This document shows positions 7,678 to 16,163 of a DNA stretch of 21,094 nt, in pieces. Position numbers and translations under genes: made by a program. This DNA is from CAZWAP01 sp964632005 (GTDB lineage: Bacteria > Planctomycetota > Phycisphaerae > Sedimentisphaerales > Anaerobacaceae), in NCBI GenBank assembly GCA_964632005.1, contig CAZWAP010000040.1:1-21094 (forward strand), read 5' to 3'. Every line of letters begins with the position of its first letter. Positions within the stretch are counted from its first letter, which is position 1. The notes beneath the pieces were generated by a model. The model searched no databases. It was not told the DNA's origin and was given only the letters and a program-made list of their open reading frames with translations.

Positions 7678-9078
7678 ATGAGAATCTTAGTTTTGACAAG
7701 CGTGTTATTGTTTACAGGGGCGGGCTGTGCGGTTGATGATTCGGCTCGGTCATATCAACCGGTTGGGGATTTCAACAGTATCGCCGGGAAATCCGTGCAG
7801 CGCAAACCGCCTGTTACGGAGATTCTGCGGCCTCCGTTTACGCTTGAGCAGTGTATTGAAGTGGCCTTGGAGAACAATCCGCAAGTGATTGGGGCCAGGT
7901 GGGATGTTTCAGCAGCCAAAGCTGAGAAAGACATCGCGGTGGGCCAACGATGGCCGATGCTGGGCATTGAGAGTAGTTACAGGCATTTTCTGGACGATCA
8001 GCGACTGGTGATGCCGCGGTATGCCAACGAACCGGGTGTTTACGGAGACGACATACTTGCGGGGGATATCGTCTTGAGGATGCCGATTTTGACCGGCGGG
8101 CGCATTAAAAATGAAATCAAGGCGGCCGATTTGTTGCGTCAGTCCGCCGAACACCACCTTGCTCGAACCCGCCGGGAAGTGGTCTTTAATGTCTCACAGG
8201 TCTTTTACAATATCCTGGCGCAGGCTCACATTATCGATTCTCTCGGCTTCTCAAGAAAGGTGCTGGAGGAACACCGCAGACGGATTGGCGATTTGGTAAA
8301 CGTCCAAAAAGCTGCAAGGGTTGATCTGTTGCGTACAGAGGTCCGACTGGCGGACCTGGAGCAGCGCCTTGTGGCGGAGAGGAATGTGCTGTCGATTCTC
8401 CGGCGAGTCCTGGTCAACTTGCTGGGATTGAGCGATAGCGAATCCGAGGTGGATGTCAAAGGCGATTTGCAATTAGAGGCAGTTGATGCAAACTTGCCTC
8501 GAAGCATTGCCGAGGCCTATGCGAACAGGGCGGATTATCTTGCTGCCAAGAAGGAGGTTGGTGCGCAGGCTATGCGTTTGGATATAGCCCGTGCGGGTCG
8601 TCGGCCGATAGTATCGGTCGAAGGGACTTACGGCCTGCGTAATTCAGTCGGGCCGGCTTCTCATCCGGCCGGCACAAACGATACCGAAGAAGTAGGCTTC
8701 ATCGGGGTCGGCGCGATAATACCTATCTTCGAGGGTGGACGGATCCCCGCCCGGGTTAGGCGTGAACACGCCAAGCTGATATCGCTGCGGGAACAGCTTC
8801 GCAAACTCAGGCTCCAGATAAGACTGGACGTGGAGACGGCTATTTTGAACATGAACTCATCCAGCGCGAGGGTCGATGCGACGGCAACATCCATCGAGCA
8901 GGCAAAAGAGAGTCTGCGAATCGAGCGTGAGAAATATGAACTCGCCAAAGGCTCAATCACGAACGTCCTGGATGCCCAGGCGGCGCTGCTGGACGCACAA
9001 ACCACCTATTACCACGCTCTTGCAGGCTACAACAGCGCGGTTGCGCAATGGCATCTCGCCGAAGGAAAAGAGAAATGA
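7678..9078 (+). CDS. TolC/NodT-like outer membrane efflux factor, probable lipoprotein
   Basis: The 466-aa outer membrane channel subunit belongs to a tripartite efflux system. Seen: an N-terminal hydrophobic segment ending TGAGC with Cys17 as probable lipidation site (the lipobox is imperfect), then two outer-membrane-efflux repeats. The first is near TLEQCIEVALENNPQVIGAR and the second begins near SIAEAYANRADYLAAKKEV. Long heptad-rich helices surround each repeat, and the C-terminal YELAKGSITNVLDAQAALLD block is typical of the family. It lies 15 nt after the permease gene with a weak ribosome binding site. Its stop overlaps the ATG of the adaptor gene by ATGA (9075-9078), so the two are probably translationally coupled. 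Confidence 0.92.
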   Translation: MRILVLTSVLLFTGAGCAVDDSARSYQPVGDFNSIAGKSVQRKPPVTEILRPPFTLEQCIEVALENNPQVIGARWDVSAAKAEKDIAVGQRWPMLGIESSYRHFLDDQRLVMPRYANEPGVYGDDILAGDIVLRMPILTGGRIKNEIKAADLLRQSAEHHLARTRREVVFNVSQVFYNILAQAHIIDSLGFSRKVLEEHRRRIGDLVNVQKAARVDLLRTEVRLADLEQRLVAERNVLSILRRVLVNLLGLSDSESEVDVKGDLQLEAVDANLPRSIAEAYANRADYLAAKKEVGAQAMRLDIARAGRRPIVSVEGTYGLRNSVGPASHPAGTNDTEEVGFIGVGAIIPIFEGGRIPARVRREHAKLISLREQLRKLRLQIRLDVETAILNMNSSSARVDATATSIEQAKESLRIEREKYELAKGSITNVLDAQAALLDAQTTYYHALAGYNSAVAQWHLAEGKEK

Positions 9079-10268
9079 AACTGCTCAGAAGAACAGCTCG
9101 ATCTCTTGTGGTTCTCGCGGCCGCAGCGGTGCTCGTCTTGTTCGCAATGTTCCTTATCCATCGGAAGAAAAAGGCACTGGCGCAGGCCCCGAAATACGGT
9201 CTTCGTCCCGTCCCGGTGCGGGTAACAACGGCTAAACTCGGCAACTTATCCACTAAGATAGACTACCTTGCTGTGGTTGAGCCGGTACGAACCGCCAATG
9301 TATCGGCCCGCCTGACGGCTGCGGTGGAAAAGCTCCTTTGCGACGAAGGCGACACGGTCAAAGCGGGAGATGTGCTGATCATTCTGGATGATCGTGAGAT
9401 TCGATACGACATCGCGTCGGTGCAGGCTGACATCGCTCAGACCCAGGCCGAGTTGGCGGCGAACGAAGCCATTGTCAGCTCCCTTGAGAGCTCCGTGGCC
9501 TACTGGAACCGCGAAGCGAATCGCGACAAGACGCTGGCCGATAAGGGGGATATTCCCGGCGCTCAGGCCGAGGCCACTGCCGACAAGGCCAATGAGTTTA
9601 AGGGCAGATTGGGCGCATCGAAAAACAAATCGACGGCGCTCAGGCATTTGATCAACTCCCTTGAGAGCAAGAAGGCGCAGCTTGAGACGAGATTAAGCTA
9701 TTGCACCATCAAGAGTCCTTACAACGGCCTGGTCACACAAAGGCTCGTGGACCCCGGCGATATGGCTTCTCCTGGCAAGAAGCTGTTGGTTGTCGAAGAC
9801 CGCAGCCAATTAAGACTGGCGTTCGACATTCCCCAGCAGGATCTATCCAAGGTGCACGAAGGGCTGGAAGTGGTGTTTTCCGTCAACGCCTCACCTCGCC
9901 GCGCCAAACTATCTCATCTATTCCCCTCCCTGAATATGGCTCGTATGGTCCGGGCCGAAGTCTTTCTTTCGGGCAGCGGGATGGAGGGACTTTTCTGCGG
10001 GCAATATGTACCGGTTTCAGTAATTCTGGATGAGTTGGAAAACGTCGTTCTGCTGCCGGCTTCCTGCCTGGTTGAGTGCCCCAAACATTTTCAGCACGTC
10101 TTTGTTGTAAAGAACGGCAGCCTTTCTCATCACAAAGTAAAGGTATTAGCGTCAACTGAAGATGCGGTCGCGGTCGAGGGCATCGAGCCGGGCGTGCAGG
10201 TGATAACCAATACTTTTCTGGGTTGGACAAGGCTCTCGGGAGATATGAAGGTGGAGGTGCTGAAATGA
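9075..10268 (+). CDS. HlyD/AcrA-like RND efflux periplasmic adaptor
   Basis: The 397-aa membrane fusion protein should bridge the inner-membrane pump and the outer-membrane factor. Seen: an N-terminal membrane anchor (about residues 10-29, SLVVLAAAAVLVLFAMF), a first lipoyl half (VEPVRTANVSARLTAAVEKL, then GDTVKAGDVLIILDDREI), a helical hairpin (about 110-205), the second lipoyl half (YCTIKSPYNGLVTQRLVDPG), and beta-barrel and membrane-proximal domains ending TRLSGDMKVEVLK. I start at the ATG at 9075 rather than an in-frame ATG 27 nt upstream: it overlaps the TolC stop as ATGA, has GAAGGA upstream, and gives a normal anchor. It also overlaps the pump gene by ATGA at its own end. Confidence 0.93.
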   Translation: MKLLRRTARSLVVLAAAAVLVLFAMFLIHRKKKALAQAPKYGLRPVPVRVTTAKLGNLSTKIDYLAVVEPVRTANVSARLTAAVEKLLCDEGDTVKAGDVLIILDDREIRYDIASVQADIAQTQAELAANEAIVSSLESSVAYWNREANRDKTLADKGDIPGAQAEATADKANEFKGRLGASKNKSTALRHLINSLESKKAQLETRLSYCTIKSPYNGLVTQRLVDPGDMASPGKKLLVVEDRSQLRLAFDIPQQDLSKVHEGLEVVFSVNASPRRAKLSHLFPSLNMARMVRAEVFLSGSGMEGLFCGQYVPVSVILDELENVVLLPASCLVECPKHFQHVFVVKNGSLSHHKVKVLASTEDAVAVEGIEPGVQVITNTFLGWTRLSGDMKVEVLK

Positions 10269-13200
10269 ACCTCACCGGGTTTTCACTGAAAAACCCTTAC
10301 GCGGTAATTGCCTTGGTGCTGGTGGTGGTGGCGCTCGGGGCTTTTGCCTTTTTCAGAACCCCAACCGACCTCTTTCCCAATACCGTACCTCCTCAGGTCG
10401 TGGTCGTTACCGTTGAACCCGGCGCTGCCGCTCGTGATATTGCCGATAAAGTGACCCAGGTCCTTGAAAAAGAGATAAATACCATTGGCGGCCTTAAAAA
10501 GGTCGTGAGCACTTCACGCGACGAAGTATCATCCATTAACGCGGAGTTCTACTATTCCAAACCGATCGGCGAGGCCGTTCAGGATGTTCAAAACGCACTC
10601 AGTCGAATACGCCCGGATTTGCCCGGGGATATTCTCGAGCCGCGGATATACCGAATCTCCGACGCCACCCGCCCTTTGACTACAGTGGCGCTGTCGCCGA
10701 AAGCAGACAGTATTAAAACACTGTCGGATATTCGTCTGTTAGCCGAAAACCAGATTATGGATGAAATCCTGAGGCTGCCGGGGATTGCGGACGTCGATGT
10801 ATTCGGAAGCCATAAGCCCGAGGTCAAGGTCTGGCTGCAACGCGACCGGATGGCCGCGAACAATATATCGCTCGACGAGGTGTTGGGTGTCCTGGCGCAA
10901 CAGAACGTCTCGGCGCCGGCTGGCACAATCTACTCGAGCAAAAAAGAGTATCTCGTCAAGACGACCGGGGAATTCGCTAATCTCGAGCAGATTCGGGACC
11001 TGCCCATAAGAAAGAGCCGCCAGGGATACGTGCGGATTTCCGACGTCGCCTGGGTGACGTTGTCGGAGCATGAACAGCGAAGTCTATATCACGGGAACGG
11101 CAAAGAAGCCATCGCGATAAATGTGATGCGTCCAGACAATGGCCCGACGGTAGCGGCGATAAAGACTTTCAAAAAATTCTTGTCCCGGCTGAAAGTACAA
11201 TATCCGGATATCAACTTTGAGGTGACCGACGACCAGCAGCCGATCATCGACATCAATGTTCACGGTATGCGTCAAAGCCTTATCCAGGCGGTGATACTCA
11301 CCGTGATTGTTATTTTTGTTTTTTTAGCTGATACCCGAGCCGCGATGGTCGTTTCCGTAAGCATCCCGCTTGCCTTTCTCTGCAGTCTGACGGTCTTATG
11401 GTTCAGCTCTTATACGCTCAATATGGTCACCCTTTCAGGTCTGATTATTGCCGTTGGTATGGTTGTGGATGCCTCGATTGTGGTGCTGGAGAACATCTAC
11501 CGGCACTACTGCGAGATGAAACATCCCGACGCCCTGGTTGCTGCGCGTGAGGGCGCCTCGGAAGTGGCGTTGGCCATCACCGCCGGAATGCTTACGACCG
11601 TTATCGTATTGGTGCCGGTGATGTTCACGGGCGGGTACACCCAACAGGTTATGCGGCCTTTGAACATGATGATATCCTCGACACTTGTGGCGTCGCTCTT
11701 GATTGCCTTGACGGTGATCCCTCTTATGGCGTCTCGCCTGTTGGCCAGGCCCCACGAGCACCGGAATATTATAGAAAGGCTCTTCGGCAATACCGACAAA
11801 GGCGTAAGTGCTCTTACGAAGTTTTATATAGCAATACTGCGAAAGGCGCTGCGATGGCGGGCGGCGACCCTTCTCATTGCCGCCGCATTCTTCATTCTCA
11901 CGATGAAAATCGTCCCGCCGCTTAATGGCGGCGAACTAATGACACCCATGGACACGGGGATAGCCATTGTCGAGTTTGACACGCCAACGAGCTACAAGGT
12001 GGCTGAAGTCGAAAAGGTCTTGACCAACGTCGAAGCCATGATATACGAGCAGCCGGGGATAGAGATGGTCTCCTCCGTGGTCGGCTCCGAGCCGGGCCAG
12101 ATTAGTTTCGGCGGCGGTGGCGCCACCGCCCAATCAGCAAAGATGACCATCCACATGATCGACCGAAAGCACCGCAAAGAAACGATCTGGCAGATTGAAG
12201 ATAAATGGAGAAAGGCGTTGCGGACCACGCCCGGCGTGCGAAGTTTCCGGGTTACTGAATATGGCGCCACGCCGCTTTCCACCACGAAGGCCCCCCTGGA
12301 CATCATCATCAGCGGCCCGGAACCTGAAGTTATCAGCCGGCTTGCCGACCGCTGTCTCGATGCCCTCAAAGGATTGCCCGGATTAGTCGATGTTCGCCGA
12401 AGCTGGTACTTCGATAAGAGAGAACATGATGTCGTTGTTGACCCTGCGCTGGCGCGGCTCTACGGAACAAGCCCCGCACAAGTGGCTTCGCAGCTAAAGA
12501 CCGCAGTCAAGGGGATTGCGGCGACCGCAATGCGTCTTAGAGGTTTTCTCGATATACCTATTCTCGTGCAGTATGCCAACGAAGACATCCACGAACCGCA
12601 GCAGGTAAATGATGTCTATGTGTCCACGGCCCTTGGGCAGGTGCCGTTAAGAGCGCTGGCTTCTTTGAAAACCAGCCTCGACCAGCCGTTCATCACACGC
12701 GAAAAACTGCAAAATACGATCGATGTTACAGGCGGCAACCGCACTTATACCATCGCTCAGGTAGCGAAAATGGCTCATAAAAGGGTATCCAAAATCAAGC
12801 CGCCCGAAGGATACGCTATCCAGGTTTCCGGCACCGCCTCAGACATGAAAACAGGCAAGCAGGAGATGGGCAAAGCCCTGATGACCGGGCTGGTGCTTTT
12901 GTATATGCTGCTCATTGCGATGTTCAAGTCTTTCAGGCATCCGTTAACGATTATGGCCGCGATCCCGCTGGCAATCGCCGGTGCGATGTGGGGATTGCTC
13001 CTGTTTGATAAGCCGATGTGCAAGCCGGCCACAATGGGTCTGATTCTATTGGGCGGAACAGTTGTCAACAACAGCATTCTGCTGCTGGACTTCATACTCA
13101 ATGCCCGAAAACGCGGCATTGAGAAAGACGAAGCTATAGTGCAGTCGGTTCAACTGAGAATCCGGCCGATACTGATGACTACCGTCTCGACGATTGTGGG

Positions 13201-13411
13201 CTTGACCCCGCTGATTTTCGAGATGGCGGTCGGGCTGGAGCGGATGAGTCCGCTGGGTATCGTTGCAGCTTCCGGCCTGTTGATAGGGACTTTTCTGACA
13301 ATGATCGTAATCCCGGTGGTCTATTCGACGCTGGATACCATTGCCGTCGGGCTTGGACGGATGGTTCGATGGCTTCTGGCCCAAGAGAAAACTGCAATTG
13401 GACCAACGTAA
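10265..13411 (+). CDS. RND-family efflux pump inner-membrane transporter (AcrB-like)
   Basis: The 1048-aa proton-driven pump has the usual two-fold layout: a membrane helix near residue 15, a large periplasmic loop (about 40-330), six helices (about 335-535), a second loop, and six C-terminal helices. TM4 reads GMVVDASIVVLENI with a single Asp (D402) where AcrB has two adjacent Asp. TM10 reads TVVNNSILLLDF (N935-N936) where AcrB has its relay lysine. This resembles the single-Asp, Asn-containing HAE subgroup (SwrC-like) more than AcrB, and differs from the Glu-containing CusA pattern. Substrate is not readable; the neighbours suggest a metalloid-related or thiol-reactive compound. ATG at 10265 overlaps the adaptor stop as ATGA; this replaces an in-frame upstream ATG at 10223. 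Confidence 0.95.
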   Translation: MNLTGFSLKNPYAVIALVLVVVALGAFAFFRTPTDLFPNTVPPQVVVVTVEPGAAARDIADKVTQVLEKEINTIGGLKKVVSTSRDEVSSINAEFYYSKPIGEAVQDVQNALSRIRPDLPGDILEPRIYRISDATRPLTTVALSPKADSIKTLSDIRLLAENQIMDEILRLPGIADVDVFGSHKPEVKVWLQRDRMAANNISLDEVLGVLAQQNVSAPAGTIYSSKKEYLVKTTGEFANLEQIRDLPIRKSRQGYVRISDVAWVTLSEHEQRSLYHGNGKEAIAINVMRPDNGPTVAAIKTFKKFLSRLKVQYPDINFEVTDDQQPIIDINVHGMRQSLIQAVILTVIVIFVFLADTRAAMVVSVSIPLAFLCSLTVLWFSSYTLNMVTLSGLIIAVGMVVDASIVVLENIYRHYCEMKHPDALVAAREGASEVALAITAGMLTTVIVLVPVMFTGGYTQQVMRPLNMMISSTLVASLLIALTVIPLMASRLLARPHEHRNIIERLFGNTDKGVSALTKFYIAILRKALRWRAATLLIAAAFFILTMKIVPPLNGGELMTPMDTGIAIVEFDTPTSYKVAEVEKVLTNVEAMIYEQPGIEMVSSVVGSEPGQISFGGGGATAQSAKMTIHMIDRKHRKETIWQIEDKWRKALRTTPGVRSFRVTEYGATPLSTTKAPLDIIISGPEPEVISRLADRCLDALKGLPGLVDVRRSWYFDKREHDVVVDPALARLYGTSPAQVASQLKTAVKGIAATAMRLRGFLDIPILVQYANEDIHEPQQVNDVYVSTALGQVPLRALASLKTSLDQPFITREKLQNTIDVTGGNRTYTIAQVAKMAHKRVSKIKPPEGYAIQVSGTASDMKTGKQEMGKALMTGLVLLYMLLIAMFKSFRHPLTIMAAIPLAIAGAMWGLLLFDKPMCKPATMGLILLGGTVVNNSILLLDFILNARKRGIEKDEAIVQSVQLRIRPILMTTVSTIVGLTPLIFEMAVGLERMSPLGIVAASGLLIGTFLTMIVIPVVYSTLDTIAVGLGRMVRWLLAQEKTAIGPT

Positions 13412-13467
13412 TAAGCCGAGAGTTTTGAGGGGCCGAGGGGCGTCTTGCACACAGGTAACTGATACAA

Positions 13468-14193
13468 ATGAATGCTAATAGCACAGGACATACGTCACGG
13501 ACAAGAAAGGCCGAGCCTGCCGCTGGCTATCCGCCGGAAGACGGCTGTTACCTTCGGGGCAATGACTATTCGCCTGTGGCGGTGGTGGTGATTCTGCGCT
13601 GGAGGCGGGAAGAGGCGCCTGCGGATATTGAGAGGTTCGTCCGAGTTGCAATTGAAAGCGGTGCGGCCCTGGCCTGTACATTGCAGACGGAGAACGTAGG
13701 CATCGAGAAAATCATCTGCGATGTCGTTTCCAATCCCAATATTCGCTACCTGATTGTCTGCGGTCTGGAATCGCCCGGGCATCTGGTCGGAGAGAGCTTG
13801 CTAGCACTCGCCAAAAATGGACTGGATGAGAAGAAGCGGATTATCGGGACTGAGGCACCGACGCCGTATCTATTTAACGTTCAGCCTGAATTCGTAGAGA
13901 GATTTCGCAAGCAGATTACGCTGATAGATCTTGTAAACGAAGGTTCTCCCGAAGTTCTACGCGAGGCCGTTTGGTCGTGTTACCAGGAAAAGCCGGCGGT
14001 CTTCAAGGATTATAAGCTTTGTGATCCTGGTGCTTATCCGGCAGAGCCGTTGAGCGGCAAGATAACCTGGAGAATCACGGACCCTTCTTCGGTACCTAAG
14101 AGCGAGGCAGAACGCGCTCAACGAGAAAAAATGCTGAGCCTGATCGAGCGCATTCGGGAATCAGATCGGAGAAATGGACGCCCCGATCCCTGA
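13468..14193 (+). CDS. mtrA: MtrA-like corrinoid protein (tetrahydromethanopterin S-methyltransferase subunit A family), soluble
   Basis: The 241-aa product matches MtrA, the corrinoid-carrying subunit of the archaeal methyl-H4MPT:coenzyme M methyltransferase. Seen: GYPPEDGCYLRGNDYSPVAV at the N-terminus, then TENVGIEKIICDVVSNPNI, RYLIVCGLESPGHLVGESLL and GTEAPTPYLFN. His105 in ESPGH aligns with the His in EVKGH that ligates cobalt in archaeal MtrA (from memory of the family). Unlike membrane-bound archaeal MtrA, there is no C-terminal hydrophobic helix; the tail (about 200-241) is polar and charged, so it should be cytosolic. No other Mtr subunit is nearby. It lies 56 nt after the pump gene and 44 nt before a thioredoxin. 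A role in methyl transfer to or from a metalloid or thiol is inferred from context only. The ribosome binding site is weak (AGGT at 13453). Confidence 0.85.
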   Translation: MNANSTGHTSRTRKAEPAAGYPPEDGCYLRGNDYSPVAVVVILRWRREEAPADIERFVRVAIESGAALACTLQTENVGIEKIICDVVSNPNIRYLIVCGLESPGHLVGESLLALAKNGLDEKKRIIGTEAPTPYLFNVQPEFVERFRKQITLIDLVNEGSPEVLREAVWSCYQEKPAVFKDYKLCDPGAYPAEPLSGKITWRITDPSSVPKSEAERAQREKMLSLIERIRESDRRNGRPDP

Positions 14194-14237
14194 AGAAGCA
14201 AAGACGGGGAAGATGTTTACGCAAGGGAGCAAGAACG

Positions 14238-14489
14238 ATGAAGAAGATACAGATTCTGGGCACGGGCTGCCCGAAATGCAAGAAGTTGGCCGAGAACGCC
14301 CAGGCCGCGGCGAGGGAGTTGGGGATCGAATACGAACTGGAAAAGGTGACCGATATCAGCCGGATTATGGAGTTCGGCGTGATGATGACGCCGGCTCTGG
14401 TCATCGACGGCCGGGTCAAGGCCGTGGGAAAGGTCCTATCAACCGAGCAGATACGGGGTTGCTTATCACACGAGGCAAACGATGGCTGA
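14238..14489 (+). CDS. Small thioredoxin-fold redox protein (CPKC; redox-active disulfide protein 2 type)
   Basis: The 83-aa cytosolic thioredoxin/glutaredoxin-fold protein has the active site GTGCPKCKKL (Cys11, Cys14) right after the first strand and a cis-Pro segment MMTPALVIDG. It matches the Thioredoxin_3 family (TM0996/MTH895 type), which is often encoded beside COG0701 permeases. It probably reduces a disulfide or passes electrons within this cluster. GGGAG at 14224-14228 supports the ATG. Its last 8 nt overlap the start of the rhodanese gene. Confidence 0.93.
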   Translation: MKKIQILGTGCPKCKKLAENAQAAARELGIEYELEKVTDISRIMEFGVMMTPALVIDGRVKAVGKVLSTEQIRGCLSHEANDG

Positions 14490-14892
14490 TGCTGATTCTT
14501 TTGACGAATTGCTCAAGGCTATGACGCTCGAATTCTTCGCGGCAGCGCGGCACCGAATCACAGCGGACCGGTTGCTGGTTGAGCCGGACGCCGCGCTTCT
14601 CGACGTTCGCAGCCGGAAAGAAGCGGAGACAGTCTCCCTACCATTCTCACACGATTTGAGGGTGTTGCACATCCCGGTCAGTGAAATCCCGGACCGCCTT
14701 GCCGAGATACCGGAAGACGGCATCCTGGGTGTCTTTTGCCCCGCTAACGTGCGTTCAAGCATTGTGTATGCATACCTCCGCCTCAAGGGGTTCGACCACG
14801 CCCGCATACTCGTCGGTGGTTATGCCGACCTGGCCGAGCAGGCCAAACCCGCGAAATTGTGGAAAAGGCTGAAGGCTCGGAGCAAAGCATGA
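14482..14892 (+). CDS. Rhodanese-like domain protein
   Basis: The 136-aa protein carries a single rhodanese domain: LLDVRSRKEAE near residues 39-49, then the active-site loop VFCPANVRSSIVYAYLRLKGF with Cys86 and Arg91, and VGGYADL before the C-terminus. The Cys is present, so persulfide transfer is possible, but the loop CPANVR differs from the common CxxGxR form. It would accept and pass on sulfane sulfur in the cytosol. The start ATG at 14482 lies inside the thioredoxin gene and the stop overlaps the next start as ATGA (14889-14892), which fits coupled translation of thioredoxin, rhodanese and TauE-like permease. Confidence 0.88.
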   Translation: MADADSFDELLKAMTLEFFAAARHRITADRLLVEPDAALLDVRSRKEAETVSLPFSHDLRVLHIPVSEIPDRLAEIPEDGILGVFCPANVRSSIVYAYLRLKGFDHARILVGGYADLAEQAKPAKLWKRLKARSKA

Positions 14893-15683
14893 AGTGGCTT
14901 ATCGCCTTGATTCTGATTCCCGCCTTAGCCGCCTTGATGACTATGACCGGGCGGGGGGGCGGCAATTTCTACGTACCGTTGCTGGTAGGCTGTGGTGTCC
15001 CAATGCACGAGGCGGCAACCACCGCCCAGTTCATCCTAATGATGACCGCCGGCGCCGCTATACTCCTTTTTCATAAGCACCACACCGTGGACTGGAAGTT
15101 GGCCTTGGTTATCGATCCACCGACCGATGTGATGGCCTTGCTTGGTGGTTACTTGTCCGGGTCGGTAGGCGGGACGGAACTCAAGTTGCTTACGGCAGGT
15201 CTGCTCGCATTGGCTGGGCTCTGCATGTTTGCCGGCGCGAGAGATCGCGATAACCCGCTCCAGAAGCGTTTTGGGTTCTGGCAACGGAAATTCGGCCACG
15301 AGGAGTACGTGGTAAACCTTTGGTTGGCAGTGCCTATCACTGCGGCGACGGGTCTCGCTGCCGGTGCCGTGGGCATTTCCGGTGGCTCATTCAAGGTGCC
15401 TCTAATGGTGCTGGCGTGTGGCGTGCCTATGCGGGTCGCCGTCGGCACATCGTCGGCTATGGTCGCTGCGACCGCTACGATGGGGTTTATCGGCCACGCA
15501 GCACGCGGCCATTTCAATCCACACTGGGCTGTGCCAATGGCTTTTCTGGCCGTGGCGGGGGGCGTCATAGGCAGTAGGTTTGCGCTCAAAACCAAGCCCG
15601 GTAGCTTGAAGAAGTTGTTCGCAATCACCACCCTGGCAGCCGCCGTGTTCATGACCGGCAACGCATTGTCATCTTGGAAATAG
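14889..15683 (+). CDS. TauE/SafE-family membrane permease
   Basis: The 264-aa integral membrane protein has two related halves, each opening with a TauE-type block: TGRGGGNFYVPLLVGCGVPM and GISGGSFKVPLMVLACGVPM, followed by ATTAQFILMMTAGAAI and GTSSAMVAATATMGFIG. About eight membrane segments are seen. The family exports sulfite, sulfoacetate or other organosulfur and small anions. Beside rhodanese it probably moves a sulfur-containing anion, but the substrate is not readable. The start is ATG at 14889, overlapping the rhodanese stop as ATGA; an in-frame upstream ATG at 14859 would add ten polar residues ahead of the first helix. Confidence 0.9.
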   Translation: MKWLIALILIPALAALMTMTGRGGGNFYVPLLVGCGVPMHEAATTAQFILMMTAGAAILLFHKHHTVDWKLALVIDPPTDVMALLGGYLSGSVGGTELKLLTAGLLALAGLCMFAGARDRDNPLQKRFGFWQRKFGHEEYVVNLWLAVPITAATGLAAGAVGISGGSFKVPLMVLACGVPMRVAVGTSSAMVAATATMGFIGHAARGHFNPHWAVPMAFLAVAGGVIGSRFALKTKPGSLKKLFAITTLAAAVFMTGNALSSWK

Positions 15684-15749
15684 GAAATACTCAGACGATA
15701 GAGAAATCAAAGACCCTGATAGGACAAATCATTATGACAAAAGAAAACC

Positions 15750-16106
15750 GTGTGTGATGGTGGTCCGACGCTGATATTCGCCTGCTCGGGCGCCGCGGAC
15801 GTGGGCGAAGTCGCAGACCGTGCGGCAAGAGAACTGACAAGGGCGGGCGTAGGTAAGATGTTCTGCCTGGCAGGCATCGGCGGGCGCGTTAGCGGCCTTA
15901 TGAAGAAAACCAGTGAGGCTTCGGACATCCTGGCGATCGACGGCTGCGACCTGGACTGCGCGAAGAGCTGCCTCGAGCAGGCCGGCTTCGCCCGGTTCAA
16001 ACACATCAGGGTAACCGACCTGGGGATGGAGAAGGGTCAAACTCCCGCCATCGAGGAAAACATCCTTAAGGTCGTCGCCAAGGGCGAAGAGGTCGTGGCT
16101 TCCTAA
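15750..16106 (+). CDS. DGC-domain putative zinc-binding protein, start region possibly frameshifted
   Basis: This 118-aa cysteine-rich protein of the DGC family (named after its Asp-Gly-Cys motif) contains CDGGPTLIFACSGAADVGEV, KMFCLAGIGG and AIDGCDLDCAKSCLEQAGF, then HIRVTDLGMEKG. Cysteines lie at 2, 12, 39, 66, 70 and 74 of the GTG-started frame. The family is annotated as putative zinc-binding and usually clusters with COG0701 permeases and thioredoxins; its biochemistry is unknown to me. Odd: the best-placed start, ATG at 15734 (MTKENRV), is out of frame and meets TGA at 15755. Adding one GT to the GTGTGTG run at 15750-15756 would join it cleanly to this frame as MTKENRVCDGGPTL. So either GTG at 15750 is used, or a two-base slip (real or assembly error) has occurred. 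Confidence 0.85.
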   Translation: MCDGGPTLIFACSGAADVGEVADRAARELTRAGVGKMFCLAGIGGRVSGLMKKTSEASDILAIDGCDLDCAKSCLEQAGFARFKHIRVTDLGMEKGQTPAIEENILKVVAKGEEVVAS

Positions 16107-16163
16107 TTGGGTCGGTTAGAAACCCGACCGGGTCACAACGTTGAAAGGTAGGTGTTTGTCTTT

